Origin: Rhopalosiphum padi | Taxonomy: Eukaryota > Arthropoda > Insecta > Hemiptera > Aphididae | Assembly (NCBI RefSeq): GCF_020882245.1 | Contig: NC_083598.1 | Location: forward strand, 36,989,858-37,053,857 | Reading direction: 5' to 3' | DNA length: 64,000 nucleotides | Part shown: positions 28,801 to 45,565 of the stretch, one piece after another | How positions within the stretch are numbered: the stretch's first letter is position 1 | Layout: each line of letters opens with the position of its first letter | The notes under the pieces: model-generated | Database searches by the model: none | What the model was told of the DNA's origin: nothing | What the model saw: the letters and a program-made list of their open reading frames with translations, nothing else | Translations under genes and position numbers: made by a program

Positions 28801-31800
28801 TTACTAATGTCTGCCACTTTACCTTATTATTACCACTATACTATATATAAATATATATATTATATATTATTATATATATACATATATTTTTGATTTATTG
28901 GAGAATTCCTTTTTAAAGTTCATATCTCTCATACTTTTTAATAATAATTACATATATTATAATATAACGTGTGCATAATACAATGGAAACTTGACATTTG
29001 TATGTTGTACTTACATTACTTGTTGAAAATAAACTGAGGTTTTTATTAAATATACTTACCTAAATCGTTACAAAAATAATAATATGATTTAATAATAATG
29101 CTGCATTTCAGAATATGCAGTTGGTGCGTAATAAAGTGAGATTCTACATAGTGTGTAGGTCACTATACCAATACCAGTAAAAAATGAGGTTCTGTACAGA
29201 AATAGATTGCGGTACTTAATTTAGATCAGTCGTGAACAAAAAAAAATTGTACATTCACAGCGCTGACTCCGTCAAACGTGATTACTGTCAACCATACAGT
29301 TGGACGGTAATGTATATCTGTGCCGTGCAAGTACGTATATATAAAGAAAGGTTTTCAAGAAACAGCGTATAATAATTCATTCGGACGGGACAAGCGAATA
29401 ATACGCGCATTAAAACTCGATTTCACGTGTCTGGCCGAAAATTAAATAGCATTACCTAGATTATTACTTATTTGCATAAAATGATGTTCGAAAAAAAGGA
29501 AAAAAACCATTCGAACGTGATACCCTGAAATGATAAATCATTTTAACGCGTTTTACTTGGTACATGGGCACATGGCACAGATGTATAACGCGCGTATGTG
29601 TAAATTAAAGGAGTTATGTTTTATTTGGTAAACCATTTTATGTCGCAACTATAATATAGGTCGTCTATATTGCAGTCATGAATCAACAGCACGTCTGATT
29701 TTGTATTACATTAAGTTTCAAATTTTGGACGTCAACAATATTGTATTAATGCCTAATGGCATCTACAACTTGCAAGTCCACCAATTATATTTATAATAAT
29801 ATTATACAAAACGACAAATAAATCAAGAACGGCGCATTGTGTATGCAATTCAAGTACATTGCATGTTTTGTTATTGTTTGAAATTTGCCGTAAAGAGTTT
29901 TCAGTTTGTATATGTGTTCAAGGGATCAAGATCTAAAACTGTATACATTAAAATTAAACGTCTCGTTCCGGTGCTTTTTTAAAAATATCTTTTATTTACA
30001 ATGCTAATTTTAAAATTTTATATTTAATGAATATCAAAGAATATCATTGCTAAAATTACTGTAGTTATGTTCAGGGGTGCAAATATTTTTGAAAACTTTA
30101 ACTCTCTCCTTCATAATTAAAAAATCTTCATTATAATACTCAGGGTGTAACAGAAACTTTTGACCAAAACAAATTATGCTACTTAAACGTATGACAAAAA
30201 TCGTTAATATTATATAATGAGTAAATAATTTAAGAAATATATTCATGTCAGCAAATTCTCAAAAATCATATTTTGTAAAAAGTTATTACGATTTACGTTC
30301 CAAATTAATTTAATAAAAAAATATTGATTTTTTTAAAAAATTCTAAAAAATAACTACTTGACTTAGATAAATATTTTTACCATCAAAATTTTTCTTAAAT
30401 CAGATTCAAAAATTGACTATTTTAAATTTATCCAAAAAAATTTTAATTTGATTTAAATTTTTTTTTATTTTCAGCACTAAACAATAAATTAATATGAAAA
30501 TATTAATTAGAACAAAAGTTATTCCAAAAGTCAGTTCTATCTGTTATATAGGGTATATGCATGTATTGCATTTAGTAGCATGTATTACAAAATAATATTA
30601 TTAAAAAAAGCTACAAATCATTAAGTTATCTATATTCGTTCTGTTCAGAATCTAAAAGCATCATATGTAAAGAACTTTTTTTTGTTTAGGGGTGTAACCA
30701 TAAACCCTGCGACTATGATTATATTATATTGAGAACATCACGCACAATGACATTATGAAAATAATTACAATTTTAAATTTATTTAAACACTAATAAAGTA
30801 ATAAATAACAATCAAAGATAATTTAAAAGTTAGTATAGTATGGTATTTTATGCGTTATTTGCAGATGGTTACGTAATATCGAAATAATATTATAGAAAAT
30901 TGGTTTTGCTCAAGAAAAAACCAAAATGATTACAAACTGCAAACACTGTCTTATAGTAAGATGGTAATAACTCAAAAGTTAATAATAATAATTTAATATG
31001 GTATAAAATATAACATAAATTATTATTGTAATTAAATATTAATAATATAATATAAATGCAATTTTCTCGGAAAAAAATTAAACCAACATACCGCAATACT
31101 AAGATAAAACCTGAAAGACATATCCGTTCAGAATAGTTTTTTGTATATACTTTCACTGGACTGTGCGTGTACCTATGCAATTTATACATCGATAAAAATA
31201 TAAAATACTGTATGAATATGATATCACGATATTTAAGTTTTGACGTACTTGTATGACTGTGTGTATAATACATCAACTTTTATGCGTGTACTGGTGTAAG
31301 TACTAAGTTATCTATCATCTATCGATGTATTTTATATACAAGAAATTGGACAAATTCATAGATAGATACGAAAAAAATAATGGCAAAGTAAACAAATCTA
31401 AAAAAATCTGACTAACTAATTAGTAATTGTAAAACTATAATAAACAAATAAAATTATAAGTAATAAAATACCCATGTAATTTAAAAATAATAATACATAC
31501 ATAAATAATTTAAATGTTCTTTTTTTTAACCCTCTACTAATACTCTATATAACGAAAAAAATCTCTTGGTCCTTAAAAACTCGTTATAAAGAGTTTTCAC
31601 TGTATATTTTTATTTTATATATTTAGGTTTGCTGAGTAATAATATTATTTGCTTTAATTATAATCGTACAAAATTTCCTACCTACTTAATACCCCTTTAA
31701 AACCAACTAAGCGATCCACGTACTACTTAGTTTCTTTACCCCTCACCCACCACAGGATCAACTCCAAGGACGTTGTAAACAAAATGGATATTCTACGATA

Positions 31801-31925
31801 ATAATAATAATATTATTCTATTATCCTGTGAATGTGATTACTGATTTGCGACAATAGTTATGTAATATAATAAATGTTTATTATATACAATTATATAATT
31901 AATAGGTATTTATTTTCTATGTGTT

Positions 31926-31927
<2 letters not shown>

Positions 31928-31956
<29 letters not shown>
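31928..31956. repeat. TA microsatellite
   Basis: Uninterrupted TA dinucleotides run for about 29 bp, upstream of the NF-YB gene. Confidence 0.9.
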
Positions 31957-31958
<2 letters not shown>

Positions 31959-32321
31959 ATATCTGTGTTTGCAACACAATACTGTTATCAATGATATTAC
32001 ACGATTACATTATTCCTGTTATCGAAAATCACTAATAAAAATCACGTACTTATCTCGGTCTGTTGACTTTGTTGTCCGTGATTGTGCGTTGTATCTCGTT
32101 ACCTAAACTTAGAACATAACAACAACTCTTTTGCTTATTAGTTATTACTTAAGCAGTTGCCAGTTAGTGTCGTGCACTGAGAAGTCATCTCTTATTGATA
32201 TTCGTTTTGTTGTTTGTTTATAATTTCAGGCCGAGTACGTCGTACTTCGTAAATTTCTGTTCGGTGAGTGTTAGATATTTGTTAAATTTTTTTTTATCGA
32301 CAAGTGAATTTTGCGGTGACC

Positions 32322-32329
32322 AGCCAATC
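32322..32329 (+). promoter_or_regulatory. CCAAT motif just upstream of the NF-YB start codon
   Basis: The sequence AGCCAATC ends 16 nt before the NF-YB ATG. It fits the core of the NF-Y site (RRCCAATS). The encoded protein is itself a subunit of the CCAAT-binding factor, so feedback control is conceivable. The motif is short, and its place in the probable 5' untranslated region is unusual for a functional CCAAT box. Confidence 0.25.
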
Positions 32330-32345
32330 TTACCTCGATCTCACG

Positions 32346-33932
32346 ATGAACAGCAGTGACAGCGATGATTTGACGGAAGAATTTTTAACAGACGACCATC
32401 AAAATTTCTTATCTCAAGGTTAGTGAGCTTATTAAAAAATATATATTACAATATAATCGGACATTGTTTAGGTTACCTTTTAAAAGTTCATTACTTATAT
32501 TTCTAATTCCTATGTGGTTAAATTAGTATGAAGTTAATAATATTATGAGTATTTGTATGATTTATGTATAAGTTAGTTAATCACAGCACAATGAGAATTA
32601 AAATATTTACATGTATGTTAATTATTAATAACTTTTATCATATTCATATTAATTATTATATATTCATATATTCATATTCTAAGCCGTAAAACCATTAGTA
32701 CAATTGACCATACTACTTGGAGAACTCCAAATATTTTCAGTTGTAAACCTTTCTTCTCTGTTCAACGGTTCAGAAACAATACTAACATATACATCAAAAA
32801 TATATTTTATATATTAATATATTAGTATAATATGATTTTAGTATCTACTTATACTAAATCAGAATATCAATCAATCAGTTTAACATTAAAAACAGAACAA
32901 AATATTATAAAATGTTAAAAATTATAACATGCCTAACAGTAATACAATAATGTTTCAATCCCACATTTGTGATTAACAAGACTAATTTCTGTAAGCCAAT
33001 CTTTGGATAAAATAATTATCATACTTTTACTTTTATAATTTTAATTTTTAATCAAAACATTTATATTCAACTATTATACAAAATTTCTTGTAGTTTAACA
33101 TAACCACTTTAGTCACTAAAGTACATTCATTTTGGATACTAATATTATCTAACTTCTGTTCTTTAGGACAAGATACTCAGGATGGCGTGGAAATGGTCAC
33201 ATTGGACAATACAGATGACTCATCAAATCAAGGAGAAGTGTATGAACTTAAATTTGGAAAACCACTTCGAGAACAAGATAGATTCCTTCCTATTGCAAAT
33301 ATTGCAAAAATTATGAAAAAATCTATTCCAGATGGTGGAAAGGTTTGTTTATAAACTAACAATATTATATTACACTCTAACAAATAACAATATTAATTAC
33401 TGGTTATAGATAGCAAAAGATGCACGAGAATGTGTACAAGAATGTGTTTCAGAATTTATAAGTTTTATAACCAGTGAAGCTAGTGACAGGTGTTTCCAAG
33501 AAAAACGTAAAACTATTAATGGAGAAGATATTCTTTATGCGATGTCTAATTTAGGTTTTGACAATTATGTAGAACCCTTAAAAATGTATTTGCAAAAGTA
33601 TAGAGAGGTAATATTATATTTATTACTTATAAAAAATATATTTTTGTACATAATATTGAAATATTTAAAGGCTACAAAAGGAGACAAATCAATTGGAATT
33701 GAAGAACTTTCTGATGACGTATTTTGTAAGTTACATTTGTTGTCTTATTAAATTCTCACTAACTTAATTTTGTTCTATATCATATTATTAAATAGTTTAT
33801 TATTTATTTATTTTTTGTTTGTGTATATATATAGCTAATGACACAAGTTATACAAAAATATTTGGACAAAACAGTCAAAGTGAATCTGTCATCTACTATC
33901 AAGATCCAATTCAACAATTCCACATAGTATAG
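32346..33932 (+). CDS. Nf-YB: Nuclear transcription factor Y subunit beta (NF-YB), complete
   Basis: NF-YB pairs with NF-YC through a histone fold and, with NF-YA, binds CCAAT boxes. Exons are 32346-32418, 33167-33342, 33410-33607, 33671-33725 and 33835-33932, giving 600 nt or 199 aa plus TAG. The acidic N-terminus (MNSSDSDDLTEE) is variable in the family. The histone-fold domain runs from about residue 59 (REQDRFLPIANIAKIMKKS) through KIAKDARECVQECVSEFISF and KRKTINGEDILYAMSNLGF to KMYLQKYRE near 149. These segments are almost identical to the animal NF-YB core. The short C-terminal tail follows. All introns are GT-AG and phases close exactly. The ATG is the first in frame and fits the family length of about 200 aa. 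Confidence 0.97.
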
Positions 33933-36400
33933 TTAATTCTTTTGTTTTTCTTATTTTGTCATTAGACTGTAACTATATATCTTGAAAAAATGTATTGCAC
34001 TAATTGTAGCTTTTATATAAGATATATTCTGTAAAGTATATTTTATATACTATAAAATATTATATTGTATAAATTGATGTATATTTTGATTTTTTTTAGT
34101 ATGTCAGTTTTTAACCTGGAAAACTCATTTAATAAAAAGAAATTAATTCATGATAGGTTCATATAAGGTTCCCTAAATATATAATATAATATGTACATTG
34201 TACTTTGTACATATATTTTTTTAGTGCAACTAACTGACTATCAATATTTAATAGACATTATCACAATACGAGCATAAATTATTATTATAATTGTATTCTT
34301 TATTGTTGTTGCCAGTTTCCACTTTATTTGTATCTTTTTAATATTTTCTTTCTGTAAATACAACTGTTAATTTAATAAATATAAATTTTTTTTAAGGCAA
34401 TGGCAAATGCTATCGAAACTTTAAAATCTACCATCATAGTTAAATGGACATGTTATTAATCATTTACCTAGATCATGATGTGAAATAATTTTAATGAATG
34501 TCTCAAAAAGTACATCAAGAGATTAAAATTGAATAATATTACAATCATTATACTTAAATAATTTAATATTTTTTTTAATTATATTATTCTAAAATGGTAA
34601 TTATTTAAATATATTTCAGTGTAATGCCAACCACCCATAGAGTTTTTGAAATAATTTATAGTTGTCTTCACTTAATTTGGAAAAGCAACCAATCTAAGCA
34701 TATCTGCATAGGCTCATTAAAATTTCGATGAATTATTATTATTATTCATTAGATCAAATCATACATTATAAATTATTTACATATATGAAATATTAACATC
34801 TTGATTAATTTAACCCACAAAACAAAGCTTATGGTGGGTTAAATTAGTTGCCAAAACAAATACTCAAATTATTTTGTCTTGTAATAGCAATTCAGGCTAT
34901 AAAATATAAAATGTTTATATTAAAAAAATTCAAACATTTAATCATAAAAAATATTAGTTCTTGTTTTTTAGTACAAAAACTTCAATACACAATTATGTAC
35001 ACTTTCATTTTAAATGTTTAATACCTAATATATATTACATAACAGTTAAATAAATATTTGGTTCCAATAATACATCATTAGAAATTAAAGAATGAAATCA
35101 TAGAATAAATTATAAATATTCTTTAACTTGTATAGACTTGAAATGAATCTCGGAAAAAAAGTCTGGTTTGATTTGTTGTTATATAAGGTAGATGGAAGAT
35201 TAATGTGTATTAGAAGGTAAGGTAGGTAATAAAGATAGCATAATTAATCTATATTATGATAAGATAAAATATGAAATACCCATCATATAATATATAAAAT
35301 TGATGTTATGATAACGCAAACGCATAAGAAATCCAGTCGTTCACTTGTCTAATCTAGTTATTCGCATCGAAATGGACGTAGGTGTTGAAACACTTGAAAC
35401 CGGGAAAAAAATTATTTGTAATGGTTAATTTCTAAAATGCGTGAAGACTGAAGTGTTAGGTACGGAAGGTCGACACCGGTGAACGATTAAAAAACATATT
35501 CTCTAGTGGCCATTAACGAAATGTCGGTTGAAGAATTTTTAATTAATATTGTCCATTGTATTCAAAAACGTAACAAATATTAGTTTTAAATTATATTTAT
35601 ATTTATTAATAAATCAAGACATTTTTGTATACAAAAAATTAAACCGGACTTTTTTCCAACTCACTTAAAATATCAATCAATTATTGAAGTATCTATATAT
35701 ATATATATTGTTAATTATTATTAATTTATGAAAATGAATTAATTTGAAATCGAAACAAATATACACTCTTTGTGCTCCTACCAAAGATTTGTTTAAAGCT
35801 TATCAATATTTTATATTTTTTGATTTTGAATATTTTGATGTAAAACTGAACGATATAACAAAAATAAATCAGTTATTCGGTTAATGTTATACTGCAGTCG
35901 ATAACCTAAATTAAAATTTAAAATGGCACTTCCCAATCGCATTAAAATCGATAACTTTAATCGTTTTCCGAAAATAACGCCATCGGCGATAATATTATGT
36001 TGTTTAAAACAGATTCGGGCAATGTTTATATATTGACGAATTGATGAGCGTAGGCGAACAACAAATAAACGATGGGGAAACATATGACGGTGCATTTGTA
36101 TACGTCATACGTATTATGCCGAAGTCGAAACAATGCAACAATACGAATTGCGGACTATTAACGGGAAACGATGTTTTTTGGTAAATCATTAAAAAAAATT
36201 CGCACGCCAACCGCGACGAAGAAATCAGAGAAGATACTCTAATCACTGCGTTCTGTGAGAAAACCGAGCGGAAAGATGAACAAAGAAGAGACCCTTCGCA
36301 TGTCGTACTAGTCGAAGTAGTACACTTAAACGGATGCAAAATGAGTTATTATTTAATTTGTTTTCGAACAAAATACATGTAGGTAAATTTTTTTAAAGAA
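33933..36400. other. NF-YB 3' flank and intergenic region
   Basis: This is AT-rich sequence with AATAAA motifs (for example at about 34375) that could end the NF-YB transcript. Minus-strand open frames at 35811-36339 have no family resemblance and contain no convincing splice sites. Nothing else recognised. Confidence 0.5.
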
Positions 36401-36589
36401 AGCCAGAATTCGAATATTGAGTGATTTCGTAGGAACGCATCTTACACGACACGGACATTAAAATAACATAGACCATAATATGACCATCCGAAATAATATC
36501 AGTTGAGTGTAATTTTTATATTGTTCTATGACGATGATAATAATAAAAATAATAAGAACTAAAAATCGAAATGTCCTAAATGAAGACCG

Positions 36590-37595
36590 TTCTACCAGTC
36601 GCCGTTTCGAGAGTATACCGGCGAGCGGCAACACGGCAGCAGCTGCTGTGCGGCAACGTCGGTGGTGGTGATAACGTCCGGTGGGACACCGCAGAATATT
36701 AGATATATTTTATGCTGTGGGGGACACGGGTCGACCTGTCCAGCCGAAACCACGTGATAAGAGGACGTTAGACAACGACGTTAAGGTACATCATGACCAA
36801 ATAAAGGAATTCCCTTGTGGAGCCTGCAGCGGCAGCTGCAGCTGGCTGGTCGCGTCACCCATCAAATTCGTAACCGCACGTGACCGCAGCTGTTAACCAA
36901 TAGTGGCAGCGAGACGACAGTCATCCGAAAAGACGAATACGTCACCGGCGGCTGCGTCAGTTAGTTGTTGTTGTTATCGGGAAAATACCAAAAAAACGAG
37001 CCACTAGGTCCCCGCCACAAGTGAACGAGTTCGGGCTAGATGACGACGGGGAACAACGACCGTGTCCGGGTTGCCGCCGCGTTCGCGTGCGTGCGTGCAT
37101 ACGAGCGATTCGAGCCGTCGGCGGCCATCTTGTATACTATATTTTACCGTGCTCTGTTCCCCGACACACGACCCCGCACGGCCATCCTTTTCTGATAACC
37201 CGCACGCACGCACGCACGCGCCCGCACTCACTTCAATCGCATACACGACGGTGGTATAATAAGCGGACACACTGACGCACACACTCACACACACACACAC
37301 ACACGCGTAGAATAATTCGTGTGCGCGTCGCTGCTGGTGGAACCGAATCTCACCAGCTCTACACTACACGACGACGACGACGGCGGTGAATACACACACG
37401 ACAAAGACACCGCGATATTATTAATATTATTACGGTCGTCGGTTGTCTCGCGCGTACGCGTTTTCACGGCACACGGCGGTTCGGGCGTAACGCGTTTCAC
37501 GTACACGAGACACACGGTTCATAGTCGACGCACACTCCTAAACACGACTACAAGAGCAACAACAACGACATTATCAATCACAGAATCGTCGTAAA
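36590..37595 (+). promoter_or_regulatory. CpG-rich promoter region of the UBE2D gene
   Basis: GC content and CpG density rise sharply here, ending at the start codon of the ubiquitin-conjugating enzyme gene. Recognisable elements are the 12-bp palindrome CAGCAGCTGCTG at 36637-36648 (E-box core CAGCTG), GCGGCCATCTTG at 37121-37132 (a YY1/Pho-type site in reverse orientation), and a CA microsatellite at about 37277-37304. The CpG richness continues into the first intron to about 37950. Several open frames on both strands here are by-products of the base composition. Confidence 0.6.
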
Positions 37596-40744
<3,149 letters not shown>

Positions 40745-43700
40745 TGGTTGTTTCAAAATATGTTGCCTGTCCGCCCGTTATCAGATTAACATTCTTTTTT
40801 TTTCGCCCTGTACAACTTCAAAAAGATCAATAATACACTTTCAATCTCCAACTCATCTGGTAAAATACAAAATATGGACACCTTATGGAAAATACTTTTT
40901 TAGTATGATTTGGAAAATATTTTATTTATAATGCCTATACATATTCTTTTTTTTTTTTACTTATCACTTTGTCAAAAAGTTCAATATTGAATGTGTAAGT
41001 GTCTCATAATATAGAGAACAAATTTAAAATAACATGGTGTTTATTTAGTAGTTAACTTTAATAATAATGCATATTATTTTTTTTTGGGATAAAAAGTGTA
41101 ATATATACCATGTGCTGGTGGCGATTTATAACTGCCTTTTTACCTACCCATAAATAATTATAATATATATAGTTTTTCATTATTATTTATTTTATTATAT
41201 TTTTAACTCATTTTTTAATAGTTAATAATCTACTTAACTTCAAATTCGATATTTTGTTTGTACGCAAGTTAAAATACCTTGGTTAATTTAAATTACCAAT
41301 GTTTTATTAATCACCGTCATAAAATTGCATACTTAAAACTTTTAGATAAAATAATCATATTTTTATTTAATTAGTGGTTCAATTCATTTTTCAACATTCG
41401 GGTTCTTAGTACTATTTAATTATAATTTGTATAATATTAAACATTCTTATTTTACCACAGATATTCTAAACTGTTACCATTGCTGTGATAATTATAGATG
41501 GTACATCTAATTACAAACAATGGGTCTGTTATTCGTAAACTTTAAATGAGTTTAATATAAAATTGATTTACATCAATTTTTCGACAATACATTTAGCCAA
41601 AAAAATATTGAATATTTTATTACTTTTAACATGCTGAACAACAAATAAAATAATGTTTTATTTAATAAACAATAAGTTTTAAATGGTTTTAACAGTTGAT
41701 GATTTGATTCAATTAACTATTATTATTATTATTATTATTATAATTTTTTTTTTTTTTTTGTACTGAATGAAACATCCTATTTTGTTAAGTTGTTTGTTAT
41801 GAAATTTGAAAAACTCAGTATTCAATTTGCGGTGACGTAATTCACAATGCATAAAATGTTACAAGAAATTATTTAGGTGGTGTTCCTTGTACTGTATTTA
41901 CTTGGTCAATAAATGGAAAAGAAGTTTTCCTGTACCCTTTCAAGTTTTGTGTCTTGTATGTGATAAAAGTAGGTAATGTACCAACTTATACTTTAATACA
42001 TTTTGTATGTTCAATTTACCATTCTATACTCTTGTTTAACCAATAGCATAAATAACATTTAATTTTAATGTTACTGAGATTTTATAAATCATTTAATTGG
42101 GTATTTTATTAACAATAATTATACTTATATTTTGTGTGTATACATATATAATATATTTATATAATAATTAATTTAGATAAATGTATATACTATTATACAT
42201 TTTTTAAATTGTTTTTTTTAGAAGTATATTTGAAGGGTCTAAACTTAATTGTGACTAAAAGTGAGTCCTTTAGTTATTACGTAAGTTAAAAATAAACATC
42301 ACAAAGTATAAGCAATTATACATTGTATAAAGCTCTAATATTTTAATGCAAATACGACTATTTTAAAATGTTGATTGGTCGTGGTGATCATATTGGCTAA
42401 TTAAATAATTTTTGTATAGAATCAACTTTTATATTCTATTTGTATCTTATAATTATTGTTTTGACATAAACCTACTAAATATAACACTTACTAGTACATA
42501 AATTTATGCTATTCAATTGTGCTATTTTGCTTTATTACTGAATAATAAAATAATTTTTATTTTTCATGAAATAATATACATACATTAATTACCTAAGGAA
42601 CACAATAAGTTATCATAATGTGGGTAGTTTATTAATTGAGTAAAACTAAACAATAGGTAATGCAATAATAATAATTACCGATTCTGAATAAATTAGACAA
42701 TTGTTATTAAAAATAAAAATCCTAACAATATTTCAGCTTATAGGTATTCATACTAATCACTAATTTTAGAGTAGGTCCAGTATGATTCTAAATTTAGCTT
42801 TCTACGTGCATACTATAATATATTTATATATGTTACGTATGTGGAATTTAACTGCGAATATAAAAAAATATAAACGCCACTCAATTGCAAGTGAATAATG
42901 AATGCACGGTATTAAAGTATGTTCACGTTTTATCTAAGAAAAACTAGTTTTAAAATAAGTAGGACAAATGTATCTAATGGCTACCTATAATGAAATATAT
43001 TTCTTAATATGGCTAGTTACATGTTTTTAGTCCTCTTAACTCTGATATGAAATATAATAAATACACTTGATTGGGTAAAGGAAGACAGAAGCTTTGATCC
43101 ATAAATCTGCGTTTGAATAATTTGGTGAATGTAATAATAAATACAAATTTCCTAACATCGTTGATCTTTATAATACACTACGCCTTAAGTAGTTGAGTGT
43201 AAGTCTAGAGTTGTAACTCTCGTCAGATGCTCGTTACAAAACGGGATGTTGGCAATGCTTATCATTAAAGGTACCAAATTACTAGATGATTATACGGACG
43301 TAACAGCTGATATGATTCTATATTGTTCTGTGATATTACTGCACAGACTTCTATATAATAAAAATGTATTAAATAGAAGTGTGTATTAGTGGTGTAGAGC
43401 ATATAATTACTCTATAGTGTAGAGAAATCTTCATTGATAATAAAGTTATATTTAATGAAGTTGTGTCCCCAAATAATCGAAAATTTTCACCATAATTGGA
43501 TTTTAATTAGATTTCCTCTAAGTTGTGATCTGTGGCTACCACTTGGCACTTACCATTAACAAGATTTCAGCCCGTTAGTAAGCTTAAAATTAAAAAAAAA
43601 ATAAAAAGAACGTAATTTATAATCGCGAAAATCATTTAATATTATATTGTAGTTAAATTTTATTAGGTATAATAATTATAACTATGCTATGAAAATCTAA

Positions 43701-44190
43701 AATAAATTGACTTATTGATATTTCTTACACGATTTAACAAATATTTTTTACAAGGGCAGCAAAATATTTTAGGGGGGGGTTAAGAGTATAAATATATGTT
43801 ATATTAAATAAAATATTAAATTATTATAAAATCTTATTTCAGGAGGATCTAAACCCTACTAACCACCTCTTGGCTACGGTCGTAATTCTTTATAAACGTA
43901 GTTTAAATTTTGACAAAATTGAATATTCCCGCGAAAAATGACAGTTTTTCATCGAATTATAAATGTTGTTTTTTTTTTTCCAAAAGTATTTATCTATGTA
44001 TTGAACTATTGCAGGACCCTTAACACAATAAACGTTTTGCTATAACCACCTATAACGTTTTTTTAAATTTTAAAATATTTACTCATTTATCTTTTACGTA
44101 TCCTACTATAGTACTATAGCTTCATCATAATGCAAACCGTGACGCGCAGTAATAACCAACCCAATATCATACGTTGACAATTTGTACACA
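40745..44190. other. UBE2D 3' flank and intergenic region
   Basis: AT-rich sequence follows the stop codon. An AATAAA at 41908-41913 is one plausible poly(A) signal for a long 3' untranslated region. A decayed repeat end is visible around 43756-43880: GGGGGGGTTAAGAG on the left, and on the right ACCCTACTAACCACCTCTTGGCTACGG, given here as two parts ACCCTACTAACCACC and TCTTGGCTACGG. No coding exon recognised. Confidence 0.45.
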
Positions 44191-44197
44191 ACCTTAA

Positions 44198-44645
44198 TTA
44201 CTGCTTACTCAAACGATTACCAGCTATTGGGGCTCTTGAACTGACAGAATCGTCTTCCGGGTCAGTCAGAGGAATTTTGCTCCATTTCGATTTCAGTGGA
44301 TAATCAATGTCTGGTGAACAAAGGCTTGCTCACCAGTATCTCATTAAAGTTAACTTATATGGATGCCATGGCCAACACAATTGACAAGACGAATTAATGA
44401 ACGAAAAATGACTTGACGCAGAACATTGTGCCAATTATGGCAGTACTCAAAAAAATTTAAATAAAGGCAATTCGATTTTCGTACATGTCACGGTTAAAAG
44501 CATTCGGATCCATCACACACTCAAAGCTACACTGGACTAGACAAACAGTTAAAGATTTTGATTCAATGAGTGGATATGTGTAGTGTCGGAAACTTATTAA
44601 ATCTATATTCTCTCCGTAGATAATATTAGAAAAATTCAACATAAT
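44198..44645 (-). pseudogene. Decayed coding-like patch, family unknown
   Basis: On the minus strand two pieces look coding. One (44642-44457) reads MLNFSNIIYGENID and continues to MDPNAFNRDMYENR before a stop. The other (44310-44198) follows a plausible acceptor (TTGTTCACCAG) and reads IDYPLKSKWSKIPLTDPEDD through SRAPIAGNRLSKQ to TAA. The stretch between them encodes hydrophobic segments (STAIIGTMFC, FVLSIVLAMAS) only if stops and a frameshift are ignored. This could be the relic of a membrane-protein gene, or the last exon of a real minus-strand gene whose other exons I cannot find. I do not recognise the family. Confidence 0.25.
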
Positions 44646-45044
44646 GTTTGAATATTAAATACTGGATAGATCTATATTATTTGATAATAATTAATAATAT
44701 TTTTATTTTATCTAAGGTTCTCCCAGAACGTGATAAGAATTGTGATGATAAAAATAAGTACCAAACAATAGGTACCCACTGTTAAAAACGGTCTGATTTT
44801 AGCAATTTGATTAAGTTTAATCTCTTTTCTTTGGTTAGGTTACTTTTTTGTGGTAAAAGAACCGGGTGAGCATCACTTCCCCCAAAAATAATCAAATGGT
44901 ATGAAAACGCGCACAATTACGTATACCTATTTATTTATTATTTAGTATTTACCCATCATATTATTTCAATATTTGTAGGGTTTTATTTACTCAATAATTA
45001 TGAGGCGGTAGATAGAAGGTACTATAGTTAAGTGTTTTTTCAAA

Positions 45045-45565
45045 TACAGGGTCCGGCAAAAAACCTCCCATATATTTTCAAGAGGCAGTTGCAAATAAAC
45101 AAATAGAAAAAATTCTTTTATTTTTTACTAATAAATATCATGCCATTTTTAATTATTTGTTTTAAACATTATATCGGTTAAGTGGTGTCCTCCGTTGTTA
45201 ACACATTCATGAAGCCTTTCCCGATAGTTTTCCATAACTTTTCATCGTCATTACTGGTGTAATGGAAGCCAATGACTGGTTATTGGCTCCTTAAGTGCTT
45301 TTAGGGATGTGGGGCGATGATTGTACACTGTGCTTTTAAATATCCCCAAAGAATCTAATCAAAGAGTGATCACGTTAAAAAATTTAAATTCAGAACCAAT
45401 TTTTTTTTAAAAAAACATTTTATTTTCGTTATTTTTTTGTTGGTTTTTATTTAGTTTTGGGCACGTATACCACTATCCATCGATACCCTCTCCACTGTTG
45501 TACCACCACCACAACTCACACAACGCTATTTCTAAATAAGGGAGGTTTTTTTGCTGGACCCTGTA
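45045..45565 (-). mobile_element. Non-autonomous Tc1/mariner-like element with terminal inverted repeats
   Basis: The left end reads CAGGGTCCGGCAAAA then AACCTCCC (45047-45069). The right end (45540-45563) is its reverse complement with one mismatch and one extra A. Each end abuts a TA (45045-45046 and 45564-45565), the target-site signature of Tc1/mariner elements. On the minus strand the interior keeps a broken transposase C-terminus: FWGYLKSTVYNHRP, then stops, then MENYRERLHECVNNGGHH (start 45235) and a stop at 45149. The element is 521 bp, too short to be autonomous, with most of the transposase deleted. Confidence 0.8.

Larger units (their letters stand above)
25850..32345. other. unc-13 3' flank and intergenic region
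   Basis: The region downstream of the unc-13 stop is AT-rich. An AATAAA lies at 25899-25904, but 3' ends in such sequence cannot be fixed by eye. A TTG-rich simple repeat lies at about 26690-26736 and a TA run at 31928-31956. Two places (about 30060-30170 and 30660-30720) carry phrases such as GGGTGTAAC that look like decayed repeats. No coding exon recognised. Confidence 0.6.

Noticed and set aside
30890..31276. 128-codon minus-strand open frame
   Set aside because: Composition is that of translated AT-rich DNA (Ile, Tyr, Leu, Phe); no motif seen.
32233..32262. Possible untranslated exon of NF-YB between TTTCAG and GTGAGT
   Set aside because: The intron that would follow to reach the ATG would be only about 40 nt, so the signals are probably chance.
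35811..36339. Two overlapping minus-strand open frames
   Set aside because: No family resemblance, no good splice sites, no start context; I see no gene here.
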